DNA of 64,000 bases, from contig SGPE01000015.1 in the NCBI GenBank assembly GCA_004208945.1, positions 124,001 through 188,000 on the forward strand, read 5' to 3'. Every line of letters starts with the position of its first letter. Within the stretch, counting starts at the first letter, position 1. Positions 27,601 through 33,655 of this stretch are shown one piece after another. A program made the position numbers and the translations under genes. This stretch comes from Pseudoalteromonas sp. CO133X. Lineage in GTDB: Bacteria; Pseudomonadota; Gammaproteobacteria; Enterobacterales; Alteromonadaceae. The notes under the pieces were generated by a model. The model was given only the letters and a program-made list of their open reading frames with translations, had not been told where the DNA came from and did no database searches.

Positions 27601-29373
27601 AGTGGCACGAGTGATGCTCCGCAAGGTACCCTAGTATCAATAACCGTAACAGATGCGCTCAATAATGAAGTCACAGCGAGTGCAATTGTTGGTGCAAGTG
27701 GTAATTGGTCTGTTGCACTTGCTTCCCCCCTTGCTGAGGGAGCTTATACAATTGATGCAAGTATTACAGACGCTGCGGGTAATACAGCAACAGATTCGGC
27801 ATCGGGTAGCATAGACATAACACTTGCAGATGTCACGATTGATCCAATCGCTGTGACAAGTGATTTAACACCAAGCGTGACAGGTAGTGCAACAGGGGCT
27901 GCTGCGGGGAGTTTGGTTATTGTCACATTTGTCGATGCTGTGGGAGTAAGTCACAGTGTTGAAACAACATTAGATGCAAACCTTGAATGGCAGGTTGAGG
28001 CAACACAAAACCTTGCTGAAGGGGCATACACAGTAACAGCTGTTGTGAGAGACAGTGCTGGTAACGATGGTTCTATCTCAACAACGGCGGTGATTGATAC
28101 GATTGCACCTATTATCAGTATCAACGCGAGTAGTTTGATACTCACAAATGATTCAACACCCACAGTGAATGGTACGTCTGATCTCGCTAACAGCAATATT
28201 ATTGTTACTTTCACCGCAGCTGGTGGCGTAACGCACAGTGTTGCAGCTGTGACAGATGTGAACGGCGACTGGCAAGCAACAGCGACTCAAGCACTTGCTG
28301 ATGGCACTTATTCTGTTGCTGTAAGTATCACTGATGAAGCTGGAAATACTGGAACAGACAGTAAAACTGGCGGAGAAGTTGATACGGTTGCACCTGAGCT
28401 ATCTATCACGCCATCCTTTTTATTGGGTAACCTTGTGTCGCTTTCTGGCACCTCTGATTTACCTGAGGGCAGTGTTATCTCAATTACTAATCACTTAGTT
28501 GGAGGAGGCGTCAGCGCACCCTATACAGCCACGGTTGATGCAAATGGGGATTGGCAAGTCCTCAACTTATCAGTCTCGTTACTGACGCTTGCGTATGTTG
28601 AGGCATCTGCAACCGATGCCGCAGGCAATACTACAACCATATCTAGCATTGACTACAGTAACGACCCCAGTTTAGATGCGTTTAATGTAACTAATTATAA
28701 TCCAGGTGTTTTAGGACTTCTTCTCCCATCAGCTTCAGGGGAGGCAGAACCAGGCACTGAAGTTTACGTTATTGGTTCTAATTTACTTGGGCTTAATTTA
28801 CTAAATATTGTTGATTTATCTTTACTTAATTCAGCTCCCACTGTAACCGCAGATAGTAATGGTGATTGGTTTATTAGCTTGTCAGTATTAGACTTAGGTA
28901 ATGAATATTACTTTGCAATTGTTGACCCTGTAACAGGTGACTTCATTGTTAAAAATACTGAAAATGATTTAGTGGGCACTGGGGTACTCGATACTGAGCC
29001 AGATGGGGGACTTATTGGTTTAGGCAGTGAACCTTTGTTAGCTGATTTTGATGAAAGTGAAGAGCAAGTGGCACAAGGAACTGAGCCTCAACCACTTGGC
29101 GAAAGTATTGATTTGAGTTTGGTTATGACTGACACAAGCACAGATTCTACAATTGCTGAGGGGGCGACACCACTTGAACTGAGTATTGATGATGTACTCA
29201 CCGATAGTGAGCAAACAGATGTACTTGCTCTTGATACTGAGAGTGAAAGTCAAAGTTTGGCATTTAATAGTGAGCCCGAAGTGACATCAGACGCAGCAAA
29301 TGATATTCAAAATGACTCTGAGGAGTTAATTAAGAAACTCATCGAAGGAGGCAATAACTCTATCGATATTTAG
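18652..29373 (+). CDS. Giant LapA/BapA-type repetitive biofilm adhesin
   Basis: 3573 residues. Residues 1-130 are a retention module (begins MDANQLLVIDVQGSAGVI, with DVITVGDTVVT) that plugs the outer-membrane channel. The LapG site TAAG is at residues 131-134. A Gly/Ser linker follows. About 34 tandem Ig-like domains of about 92 residues fill residues about 190-3340. Each has a TNDTTPTISGT-like strand, a DGxW turn, an AEGxYTVTA strand and DxAGNxxT, joined by a D(L/T)TAP hinge. Domains 16-24 and 25-33 form a duplicated nine-domain block. The C-terminal 230 residues are acidic, and no RTX nonapeptide (GGxGxD) is visible, unlike LapA. Export by LapBCE and release by LapG are inferred from the locus. 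GAGGAA precedes the ATG at 18652. Confidence 0.93.
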   Translation: MDANQLLVIDVQGSAGVIQADGSIKALEVGDVITVGDTVVTAEKSTLTIDVQGESLSIPASKRITITPDLVAKGSQDSSENTVFDESIDDAIASLNQANSTPPQQQATGDISDFLQALEGDGDILENLEATAAGGTGGATSGGGTSFVELARIAEGIDPSGLSFDDSLNASSDGIFTPRDTTDGVVPNDALATLSVNEIGNSNNPQPVISGITENLVGETLTVTVTDVNGNTQVVTVIVQPDGTFTTTPLDPLPDGPIVIDVDVIDPNGNPLNDNILANIDTTGPQVQLNALNDSASPNVEISGTVSGIEVGGDVTITVTDSQGRVQTIVTQVDEQGNWSITAQDLSEGLYNVVASAIDEVGNEGVDTDSSLIDLTPPDITLIAIADTNDTTPTFVGRVDDVPEGTQVRIQVVDSNGQSQIFTAIVGADGSYTVDATAGFPEGAFTAIATVVDPVGNSASANANGEIAFSPISITINSIADSNDPTPFLSGQTEGVAAGTTIMLMITASNGQVINLLAVTQADGSWSLQMTEALPEGDFTIVATVLDPQGNEAQATAVGNVDLTVSINFIIDTNDTTPVVTGSTQDVDAGTVVTVTFIGSDGATETLQVITDANGDWSVEATTPLVEGTFTVTATVTDAVGNTATATEIGEIDLTDPIIFIDTLNDTNDTTPTISGSVLDVPAGTTVTLLVTDSGGNAQTLTTTTDADGNWQVDVINDLAEGDYTVTASVSDEAGNNSTATATGTVDLTPPIITINTIGDVNDLTPTIDGTTQTLDAGTEVTITVTDSSGAQQTFITTTNADGSWSITLTDPLAEGEFTVVAQTQDAAGNTAQDTEVGVIDLTGPTIEINDFTPSNDVTPIISGVVSGVDVGTQVTVTLVDSNGNQQTLTATVNADNSWQVGANQAIVEGPFTITATVNDLAGNQATDTAQGIIDLTAPIITLDDPGSSADTTPTISGVVEGVDEGTTVTIVVVDANGNSQELSAVTNINGGFSVDAATELSEGQYTVTATVADAAGNQASVTANGLIDSSLLTITIDAIGETNDTTPTISGTTINAAPGNVITVVVTPASGPAQSFVTQVGPDGSWSIEVPTALAEGEVSIDATVTNSLGNTANEVISGIIDITAPVVSIDEIGVTNDSTPIITGSAEGALAGSTVTVTVFDSVNNSQTYTTTLDAQGNWVVQVTTPVSEGNFSVTASVTDNAGNTGLDTEIGTLDSTAPLITIDNLGTVNDPTPIISGTTNEPAGSVVQLTVSNGVDSYVFTAIVSGGGTWAAEVPEELQNGTFDIVASITDAQGNEAVATSSFVLNASAPSLSIDTINDTNDTTPTISGTSDAPNGTVVSIIVEDSNSNLQALSAVVQNGIWVANVTSPLSEGAFSVSASVTVNGITGDATAQGLVDITPPTVSIDALADTTDITPLISGQASGLAIGSVVTLQVTDSAGNTQSLAAVVGANGNWSVEVETGLAEGTYTVEATVADTAGNTASDTATGVVDLTAPLVSVNGPFLTNDDTPLVTGTSDLANASVEVTFTDVNGDSHIVVVQTDSNGNWSAEASQSLADGSYNVSASVTDAAGNTGTDTDSGVIDTIPPQLAFEPTLLLGQLITLSGTSDLPAGSVVTVTQNLIGAPAVTTTVTTDANGNWSLTGLSVPIVNLASITATASDAAGNVTTITTTDFDDTPPILTVSVDALTNDNTPLISGTTDAGQGAQVTVVVTDQAGNSQTLNATVNANGEWSISPNVILADGTFTVSASVQNSFGNTTTETASGVIDTVAPSLTLDGVGSGNDVTPVLSGTSDEIGATINIEVTDSNGTQQISATVASDGTWSVEVPNGLAEGSYTVTASVSDDAGNTTTQNATGDIDITLPIVTVNNNGLGNDSTPLLSGTSGEAAGTVVNLTVTDINGDTYDLTATVDANGDWQVEAPSLPDGNYTVSASITDDAGNIGTASGTGNIDTVAPAISINSLGTVNTNTPTISGTSTEPQGTQISLIVTDSNNVDVSLTAVVDSNGDWSVTSMVLADDDYTVVATVVDPAGNTASASSDFTVNISAPSMSVDAIADTNDTTPTITGTTSAPNGSTVTVVIDDGTNPPQTLTATLLDGIWSVTPPTALAEGNFTVTATVTVGGVDGEASAIGVVDLTAPTISINNIGSTNDDTPTISGVTDASAGSTVTLEITDSLGGIQTITATVQANGTWSVSPSIALAEGSFTVNASVFDVAGNEGTATETGLIDTTAPTIVIDPLSDTTDVTPLISGQSSGASVGTLVTLTITDGAGQEQIVTTQIQPGGMWSVEVTTPLAEGEYTVNATLEDAAGNQGTDTETGNVDLTAPNITIDAPELTNDNTPTVTGTSDLANTQLDVTFLDANSVSHIVTVTTDASGNWSADAGQALADGSYTVSATVQDNAGNTGTASDSGVVDTIAPDIRIIPSFLLGNLVGLSGTSDLPQGSVITITEQLVGGLVGATYTATTDANGDWEVANITVPLLNLAYVTATATDEAGNTATVSTLNFDNVAPVLTLNVDSLTNDTTPTISGTTDMGEGTVINITVTDSAGGSQSFTATVLNDQTWSVDVPSALAEGGFTVTASVSDEVGNLTTEQASGVLDSVTPSLVINDIGATSDVRPAISGSSNEIGGTVVVEVAGQTITTTVASDGTWQFVVPLDISDGSYTITATITDDANNTQTVTTPITVDTVDPVVTLDPLVLGNSSTPVISGTSTEPQGTLVDISVTDSNGDTQTLTATVQIDGTWQVTPSDLPDGNYSVTASITDSAGNSGSASDTGAIDTFAPILVINGLGTINDTTPTISGTTSEPQGSTVNITVENDGNTYPLTATVQADGSWSVDVSPALTDGAVSITASITDAASNTTTATETATLDSNAPTIAVDALTVTNNTTPTISGTSDATDTTQVTVNVEDALGNIQTVLATVTGGVWSVQLSTPLSEGSFSITASVTEGGLTGTATRSGEIDLTAPLFSVNTPDVTNDTTPTISGTSDAPQGTLVSITVTDALNNEVTASAIVGASGNWSVALASPLAEGAYTIDASITDAAGNTATDSASGSIDITLADVTIDPIAVTSDLTPSVTGSATGAAAGSLVIVTFVDAVGVSHSVETTLDANLEWQVEATQNLAEGAYTVTAVVRDSAGNDGSISTTAVIDTIAPIISINASSLILTNDSTPTVNGTSDLANSNIIVTFTAAGGVTHSVAAVTDVNGDWQATATQALADGTYSVAVSITDEAGNTGTDSKTGGEVDTVAPELSITPSFLLGNLVSLSGTSDLPEGSVISITNHLVGGGVSAPYTATVDANGDWQVLNLSVSLLTLAYVEASATDAAGNTTTISSIDYSNDPSLDAFNVTNYNPGVLGLLLPSASGEAEPGTEVYVIGSNLLGLNLLNIVDLSLLNSAPTVTADSNGDWFISLSVLDLGNEYYFAIVDPVTGDFIVKNTENDLVGTGVLDTEPDGGLIGLGSEPLLADFDESEEQVAQGTEPQPLGESIDLSLVMTDTSTDSTIAEGATPLELSIDDVLTDSEQTDVLALDTESESQSLAFNSEPEVTSDAANDIQNDSEELIKKLIEGGNNSIDI
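19042..19053 (+). other. Codons for the LapG cleavage motif TAAG
   Basis: Residues 131-134 of the adhesin are Thr-Ala-Ala-Gly, preceded by an acidic helix-like stretch and followed by a Gly-rich linker. LapG of Pseudomonas fluorescens cuts LapA between the two Ala of TAAG at a comparable place (near residue 108). Cleavage would free everything beyond residue 132. Confidence 0.75.
23407..25893 (+). repeat. Adhesin super-repeat, first copy (nine Ig-like domains)
   Basis: 829 codons that start with a divergent domain containing LLLGQLITLSGTSDLPAGS and end before the next LLLGN domain. The nine domains appear in the same order in the second copy. Key markers are LTNDNTPLISG, the SDEIG domain, the short SLPDGNY domain, LGTVNTNTPT, the VTVGGVDGEAS domain, and finally TSDLANTQLDVTF. 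Confidence 0.85.
25894..28380 (+). repeat. Adhesin super-repeat, second copy (nine Ig-like domains)
   Basis: Again exactly 829 codons, starting with the FLLGNLVGLSGTSDLPQGS domain and repeating each domain type in order: LTNDTTPTISG, SNEIGGTVVVEV, SDLPDGNYSV, LGTINDTTPT, TEGGLTGTATRS, and TSDLANSNIIVTF at the end. A third copy of the first domain type (FLLGNLVSLSGTSDLPEGS) begins at 28381, after which the array stops. Confidence 0.85.
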
Positions 29374-29390
29374 AACGAGTTACTAAATAC

Positions 29391-29422
29391 AAATAAAGCG
29401 CGATGAATCGCGCTTTATTTTT
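29391..29422 (+). terminator. Rho-independent terminator of the adhesin gene
   Basis: AAATAAAGCGCGA (29391-29403), loop TGAA, TCGCGCTTTATTT (29408-29420), continuing into Ts. A 13-bp stem with flanking A/T tracts, probably usable from both sides. Confidence 0.9.
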
Positions 29423-29495
29423 TATCCCAGCCAGCTGATTTTTAGTAGATATAGCGTTAGGTTTTGCATAGGAAACTCTCGAGTAAATCTTATCC

Positions 29496-29518
29496 TGTAG
29501 TCGCGACTTAACGTCGCG
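29496..29518 (+). repeat. REP-like palindromic repeat, copy 1
   Basis: Sequence TGTAGTCGCGACTT, then AAC, then GTCGCG. It contains the palindrome GTCGCGAC and an inverted repeat CGCGAC/GTCGCG. The same 23-base unit with a different 3-base loop (TAT) recurs at 49852. Both copies are intergenic at 3' gene ends. Confidence 0.6.
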
Positions 29519-29637
29519 TTATTTATAAGTAATAACTTGGGTTAATAATCAGGTTTACAGAGCTATCTTTTCGGCAAATAGCAAAGTGGTTTCTCAGAGG
29601 GGCTATCAATTTGTGGGATTGTTGTAATAAAGGAGAG

Positions 29638-29668
29638 ATAACCTAAACGCATTACGCTTTAAGGTTAT
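29638..29668 (-). terminator. Hairpin over the flgN stop codon
   Basis: ATAACCT (29638-29644) pairs with AGGTTAT (29662-29668), with inner partial pairing AAACGC/GCTTT across the flgN stop. A weak minus-strand terminator candidate with little U-run. Confidence 0.35.
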
Positions 29669-30083
29669 GTACAATTTTATTCTCGCCCTGAATAACACTG
29701 CCACCTTGGTCGTAGGTCATAGACGATGGTGCACCAATTAAAATATCTTTTAATTGTTTTACACTTAGTTGGGCTTGATGTGCGGCATGTGCATTGACAT
29801 CGTTTTTCTTTTTACAATTTGTAAGAAGCTCATTCACCTGCGTGATAAGTGAAGAAACGTCTTCATCTTGAGCATCATTTTTACTCACAAGCACCTGAAC
29901 TTCTTTATCAAGCGTTTGAATTTTTTGTAATAAGGAGATTTTTTGTTGGGCAATCTCTTTTAAACCTTCACCTCGTTTTGAGGCAATGGCTGTTAGCTCA
30001 TCATCTAAAAGCGCAGCAATAGACTCTAAACAAGAGACTTGCTGTGTTAATTTGCTGGCAATTAAATGATTATGATCAGCCAT
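29652..30083 (-). CDS. flgN: Flagellar export chaperone FlgN
   Basis: 143 residues, almost wholly helical, as expected for FlgN, the chaperone of the hook-filament junction proteins FlgK and FlgL. Visible features: LIASKLTQQVSCLESIAALLDDE at the start (seen in parts), a Gln/Lys-rich middle with EIAQQKISLLQKI, and a C-terminal YDQGG motif preceded by PSSMT. Start chosen at ATG 30083, which overlaps the flgM stop by 8 bases (ATGGCTGA). An upstream TTG would add only three residues. Cotranscribed with flgM from the sigma-28 promoter. Confidence 0.88.
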   Translation of the reverse strand: MADHNHLIASKLTQQVSCLESIAALLDDELTAIASKRGEGLKEIAQQKISLLQKIQTLDKEVQVLVSKNDAQDEDVSSLITQVNELLTNCKKKNDVNAHAAHQAQLSVKQLKDILIGAPSSMTYDQGGSVIQGENKIVHNLKA

Positions 30084-30396
30084 AGACGTCAAACTCGAAT
30101 GCTGCGATGTTCTTTGCTAGTTTATCAGTATCAATTTGATACTTTCCTTCGCTGATTGCTTTTTTCAACTCAGCGACTTTTGCACTGTCAAAACCAGATG
30201 ACTGCTCAGCCTTTTCTTGCAAAGATTTTAATTGCTTTGCTTGCGGCGTTAAACTCACTGAATCTGCACTGGCTTTAGGCGCAGCTGATTTAGCCGTTTG
30301 CGTGTTAAGGTTATCTTTTTGTAAATCAAGCTGTTTTTGCTTGGTATTCGTCAACACAGATGTTTGCTGACTATTATTATTGACGTTGCTTACCAT
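30076..30396 (-). CDS. flgM: Anti-sigma-28 factor FlgM
   Basis: 106 residues. The N-terminal half is polar and disordered, as is usual for export through the flagellar channel. The C-terminal half carries the sigma-28-binding helices: DSVSLTPQAKQLKSLQ, then FDSAKVAELKKAISEGKYQIDTDKLAKNI in parts, the hallmark of the family. FlgM holds sigma-28 (FliA) inactive until hook completion allows its secretion. It has its own sigma-28 promoter, giving negative feedback. flgN overlaps its stop codon. Confidence 0.93.
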   Translation of the reverse strand: MVSNVNNNSQQTSVLTNTKQKQLDLQKDNLNTQTAKSAAPKASADSVSLTPQAKQLKSLQEKAEQSSGFDSAKVAELKKAISEGKYQIDTDKLAKNIAAFEFDVYG

Positions 30397-30431
30397 TATT
30401 TTGACCTATACATTACCCAACATATGCCTTT

Positions 30432-30458
30432 GTATCGGCAGGCACACAAGATACTTTA
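30432..30458 (-). promoter_or_regulatory. Sigma-28 promoter of flgMN
   Basis: On the minus strand TAAAGTAT (30458-30451), N11, GCCGATAC (30439-30432). The consensus is TAAAGTTT-N11-GCCGATAA, so spacing is exact and 13 of 16 or better match. It lies just past the flgA stop, leader about 30 bases. Confidence 0.85.
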
Positions 30459-30474
30459 ACATAAATATTAAAAA

Positions 30475-31182
30475 TTAAATATTCACCTGTACAGACTCGA
30501 CACCATCCACGCGTGCATTTAATACTTTACCTGATTTTTTGTTTTTTACACGTACTAATTCATCAAGCGTACCATCTTCTAAAGCAACACCTGTTGTTTT
30601 GATTCTAAGCCCACGTATCGCTGCAATGATGGTTACATTATCCCCTTTGCACACCATACAAATATGGCTCATGACAATCGGAAGACCACTGCGGATATTA
30701 CGTTTGCTCCGACTTCCTATTAGCACTGACTCATCTTGAATATATTGCGTACGAACAAATTGTTTAGGCTTCATCTCAAGGCGTAAATGTTCAGCTTTAA
30801 TGACCTCTCCACGAGTTAAATTGGTTGTTACTACCACCACAGGCTCAAGTTCAATAATTCTGACATGCACATACTGCGTCCAACTATTTAAGTCTTCGCA
30901 TTTAAGTTGTACGGTTACCTGCCGATTAAAAGGAGGTTCAGTCGGAACGGTTTTACTCAGCGGTAACTGACAAGGCCTATCTGGAATTCGGCTATCAAGA
31001 GGCAGCGCGCTGACTTGTGGTGTTGAATCCAGATCAGTAATTTGTTCGCTGATAAAATCGATAGCGATTTGTTGAAGTTGCTGGTGATTATAGACTTCAG
31101 CTTGAAGTTGCGTACTAAGCAACAGGCTAGCAAGAAAATAAAAAACACTGTATCTTCGGCTTTTTTTTAACAAACTCATCAT
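30475..31182 (-). CDS. flgA: Flagellar P-ring assembly chaperone FlgA
   Basis: 235 residues from the ATG at 31182 (or 31179), which starts a signal peptide (basic KKSRR, hydrophobic YFLASLLL, ending LQAEV). An upstream GTG would add 29 non-conserved residues and spoil the signal. The C-terminal SAF domain is visible: VVVTTNLTRGEVIKAEHL, RSGLPIVMSHI, and the closing RVKNKKSGKVLNARVDG. FlgA is periplasmic and helps FlgI form the P ring. It is divergent from cheV and upstream of flgMN, whose promoter lies right after its stop. Confidence 0.92.
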   Translation of the reverse strand: MMSLLKKSRRYSVFYFLASLLLSTQLQAEVYNHQQLQQIAIDFISEQITDLDSTPQVSALPLDSRIPDRPCQLPLSKTVPTEPPFNRQVTVQLKCEDLNSWTQYVHVRIIELEPVVVVTTNLTRGEVIKAEHLRLEMKPKQFVRTQYIQDESVLIGSRSKRNIRSGLPIVMSHICMVCKGDNVTIIAAIRGLRIKTTGVALEDGTLDELVRVKNKKSGKVLNARVDGVESVQVNI

Positions 31183-31268
31183 GTTTCGACTATGCTTATG
31201 GTTGAAAACAAGGTATAAATATTTTGCGTCAAAAAACAGACGCTTTGTAACCTTATGTAGCTTTAACA

Positions 31269-31295
31269 CAAAGAAAGCAATTATTGTTCCGACTC
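31269..31295 (+). promoter_or_regulatory. Weak sigma-28-like promoter before cheV
   Basis: CAAAGAAA (31269-31276), N11, TCCGACTC (31288-31295). Spacing is exact for sigma-28, but the -10 keeps only CCGA of GCCGATAA. Low confidence. Confidence 0.3.
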
Positions 31296-31321
31296 TGGTT
31301 GTTTATCTTTAGGAGATTGAA

Positions 31322-32254
31322 ATGGCAGGCATTTTAGACTCAGTTAACCAGCGTACTCAGTTGGTTGGGCAAAACCGCCTTGAATTACTATTATTCAAAC
31401 TCAGAGGGCGTCAACGCTTTGGTATTAACGTGTTTAAAGTAAGAGAGGTTTTACAATGCCCACCGCTTACAAACATGCCAAAATCAAACGCCTATATCCG
31501 TGGTGTGGCCCATATTCGAGGTCAAACTATCTCAGTTATTGATTTATCTATGGCTGTTGGCGGCCCTGCAATCGAGAATTTAAAGGATAGTTTTATTATC
31601 ATTGCGGAATACAATCGCTCAGTTCAAGGCTTTTTAGTCGGTGGTGTTGAACGTATTGTAAATATGAACTGGGAAAAAATTATGCCTCCGCCATCGGGCG
31701 CTGGCCGTTATTCGTATTTGACAGCCGTCACCGAAATAGAGAACGAGCTGGTAGAGATCCTTGATGTTGAAAAGATTCTTAACGAGATCTGCCCTGTTAA
31801 TACTGAGGTCAGTGCTGAGGTCGTGGGCGAGGGCGAAATTCAAAAAGACTTAGGTGAACGCATCGTCTTTATTGCTGATGATTCTGCGGTAGCAAGAAAT
31901 CAAGTTAAGCGTGCACTTGAGCCACTAGGTGTGCAAACTGAGCTTGCTAAAAATGGTAAAGAAGCATTGCTGAGGCTACGTGAAATTGCTGAACTTGATT
32001 GTCAAAACAATATTACCGAACGCGTTGGTTTACTGATATCTGATGTTGAAATGCCAGAAATGGATGGCTATACCCTAACAGCAGAAATAAAAGCCGATCC
32101 AAAATTATCGCCGCTACATGTAATTTTACATACATCACTGAGTGGTGTATTTAATCAAGCAATGATTGAAAAAGTGGGTGCGGATGATTTTATTGCAAAG
32201 TTTAACCCTGATGAATTAGCGACAGCTGTTAAAAAATGGGTTCACTGTGATTAA
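31322..32254 (+). CDS. cheV: Chemotaxis coupling protein CheV
   Basis: 310 residues. A CheW domain (about 15-155; FGINVFKVREVL, RGVAHIRGQTISVIDL) joins a receiver domain (about 180-305). Receiver residues are intact: acidic pair in IADDSA, phospho-acceptor Asp241 in LLISDVEMPEMDG, Thr in LHTSLSG, Lys in IAKFNPDE. CheV couples chemoreceptors to CheA and can adjust signalling by its own phosphorylation. AGGAG eight bases upstream supports the ATG. It forms a pair with cheR ahead of the hook-basal-body genes, the usual order in Vibrio and relatives. Confidence 0.93.
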   Translation: MAGILDSVNQRTQLVGQNRLELLLFKLRGRQRFGINVFKVREVLQCPPLTNMPKSNAYIRGVAHIRGQTISVIDLSMAVGGPAIENLKDSFIIIAEYNRSVQGFLVGGVERIVNMNWEKIMPPPSGAGRYSYLTAVTEIENELVEILDVEKILNEICPVNTEVSAEVVGEGEIQKDLGERIVFIADDSAVARNQVKRALEPLGVQTELAKNGKEALLRLREIAELDCQNNITERVGLLISDVEMPEMDGYTLTAEIKADPKLSPLHVILHTSLSGVFNQAMIEKVGADDFIAKFNPDELATAVKKWVHCD

Positions 32255-32275
32255 TAATTTATAGGTGGTATTACT

Positions 32276-33106
32276 TTGGAAAATAAGCACTTACAACAAA
32301 GCGAATACGATCAATTTCGCTCTTTTTTAGAGCAACAATGTGGGATTGTGTTAGGTGATAACAAACTTTATTTAGTTAAAAGTCGCCTCGCACCATTGAT
32401 GGCTCGCTTTAGTGTGGAATCGTTATCACAATTAGTGAGCAAAACGCTAAGTCCTCATGAGAGGCAGTTACGTGCCGCAGTTGTTGATGCGATGACGACA
32501 AACGAAACGCTTTGGTTCCGTGACCAATACCCCTTTGAGTTACTTAAAACTAAATTGTTTCCTGAATTTAAAGACTTGCATAGACCAGTGAAAATCTGGT
32601 CTGCGGCAAGTTCTTCTGGTCAGGAACCATACTCGATAGCCATGTCGGTTGCCGAGTTTCAATCTAAGCAGCCAGGTGTTTTAAAAATGGGTGCGCAGAT
32701 TATTGGTACTGATATTTCAAATACCATGCTTGATATGTGTAAGAATGCTGAGTACGACTCACTTGCACTCGCTCGAGGCTTGTCTATGGAAAGGCGGCAA
32801 AAGTTCTTTAAGGATAGTGGCAATGGTATGGCACAGGTGGTTGATCCAATAAGAAAAATGGTCAGTTTTAGGCATCTCAACTTATTAGATTCTTATGCCT
32901 TGATGGGCAAGTTTGATATCATTTTTTGCCGCAATGTACTGATTTACTTTTCACCAGAGGTTAAGGCAAAAATTATTGCGCAATTTGCTCAGGCACTTAA
33001 CCCTAAAGGCTATTTATTTTTAGGCGCATCTGAGTCAATGGCGGGCTTAAGTGATAGCTTTGATATGGTACGTTGTAATCCAGGTATCATCTACCAGAAG
33101 AAATAA
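32276..33106 (+). CDS. cheR: Chemoreceptor methyltransferase CheR (TTG start)
   Basis: 276 residues. An N-terminal helical domain (about 1-80, with MTTNETLWFRD at its end) is followed by the Rossmann SAM-binding domain, with KIWSAASSSGQEPYSIAM (motif I region), IIGTDISNTML, and DIIFCRNVLIYF. It methylates receptor glutamates using S-adenosylmethionine for adaptation. The start is probably TTG at 32276: AGGTGG lies seven bases before it, the following KHLQQSEYDQFRSFL is family-like, and the next in-frame ATG is about 40 residues inside the domain. It follows cheV by 21 bases. Confidence 0.92.
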   Translation: MENKHLQQSEYDQFRSFLEQQCGIVLGDNKLYLVKSRLAPLMARFSVESLSQLVSKTLSPHERQLRAAVVDAMTTNETLWFRDQYPFELLKTKLFPEFKDLHRPVKIWSAASSSGQEPYSIAMSVAEFQSKQPGVLKMGAQIIGTDISNTMLDMCKNAEYDSLALARGLSMERRQKFFKDSGNGMAQVVDPIRKMVSFRHLNLLDSYALMGKFDIIFCRNVLIYFSPEVKAKIIAQFAQALNPKGYLFLGASESMAGLSDSFDMVRCNPGIIYQKK

Positions 33107-33114
33107 TTCCCTTC

Positions 33115-33139
33115 TAGCAACCTAACTATTAGGTTGCTA
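33115..33139 (+). terminator. Hairpin after cheR
   Basis: TAGCAACCTAA, loop CTA, TTAGGTTGCTA: a perfect 11-bp stem, followed by a T-rich but broken tail. It separates cheVR from the flgB operon. Confidence 0.7.
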
Positions 33140-33190
33140 TATCTTATTTATTTTCAATTAGTTATAACCTTATTGATAGGCTCTTTATTT

Positions 33191-33207
33191 TTGGCTTGTC
33201 TTTTGCA
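33191..33207 (+). promoter_or_regulatory. Sigma-54 promoter of the flgBCDE operon
   Basis: TTGGC (GG at 33193-33194), ten bases, then TTGCA (GC at 33205-33206). Start expected near 33218, before flgB. Confidence 0.8.
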
Positions 33208-33242
33208 TTGTCCAATGCAGAGTCAAATTTTTGGAGATGGTT

Positions 33243-33653
33243 ATGGCTATCAGTTTTGATAAAGCATTCGGTGTTCACCCCCATGCAATGTTGATCCGTT
33301 CACAACGTGCTGAGTTATTAGCGACTAATATCGCTAATGCTGATACGCCGGGCTACAAGGCAAAAGATGTGGATTTTGCATCTGCATTAAAAGCGGCAAA
33401 AAGCAACCAACAAAGCGGCAACACTATGGTACGTACAAACGAGAAACACCTTGCGGGTGGTAGTCGTTTTGTTGGTAACTCAGAAATGTTTCGCACGCCA
33501 AATCAAGCAGATACAGGTGATGGTAACTCTGTTGATATACAAGTGGAACGAAACTTGTATGTACAAAACTCATTAGAGTATCAGGCAAGCCTGCAATTTA
33601 TGAGTAGTAAAATTAAAGGCCTTAAAAAAGCCCTCGGTAGTCAAGGAGCTTAA
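33243..33653 (+). CDS. flgB: Flagellar proximal rod protein FlgB
   Basis: 136 residues from ATG 33243, giving the family start MAISFDKAFGVHPHAM. GGAG at 33233-33236 is correctly spaced for this ATG, while earlier TTG/ATG codons at 33231 and 33237 overlap that site. The rod motif LLATNIANADTPGYKAKDVDF is present in the parts ATNIANADTPGYKAKD, and the C-terminus keeps the coiled-coil NSLEYQASLQFMSSKIKGL. FlgB joins the MS ring/FliE to the rod. First gene of flgBCDE. Confidence 0.93.
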   Translation: MAISFDKAFGVHPHAMLIRSQRAELLATNIANADTPGYKAKDVDFASALKAAKSNQQSGNTMVRTNEKHLAGGSRFVGNSEMFRTPNQADTGDGNSVDIQVERNLYVQNSLEYQASLQFMSSKIKGLKKALGSQGA

Positions 33654-33655
33654 TC

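Noticed and set aside
18960..28214. Long open frames on the minus strand of the adhesin gene
   Set aside because: They come from the biased, repetitive codon use (GTT/ACA/GAT-rich repeats) of the sense gene and have no start signals or recognisable domains.
31270..31321. Sigma-28-like TAAAGATA on the minus strand between flgA and cheV
   Set aside because: Its expected -10 at N11 reads TCGGAACA, only about half matching GCCGATAA. It overlaps the cheV ribosome-binding region and is likely chance.
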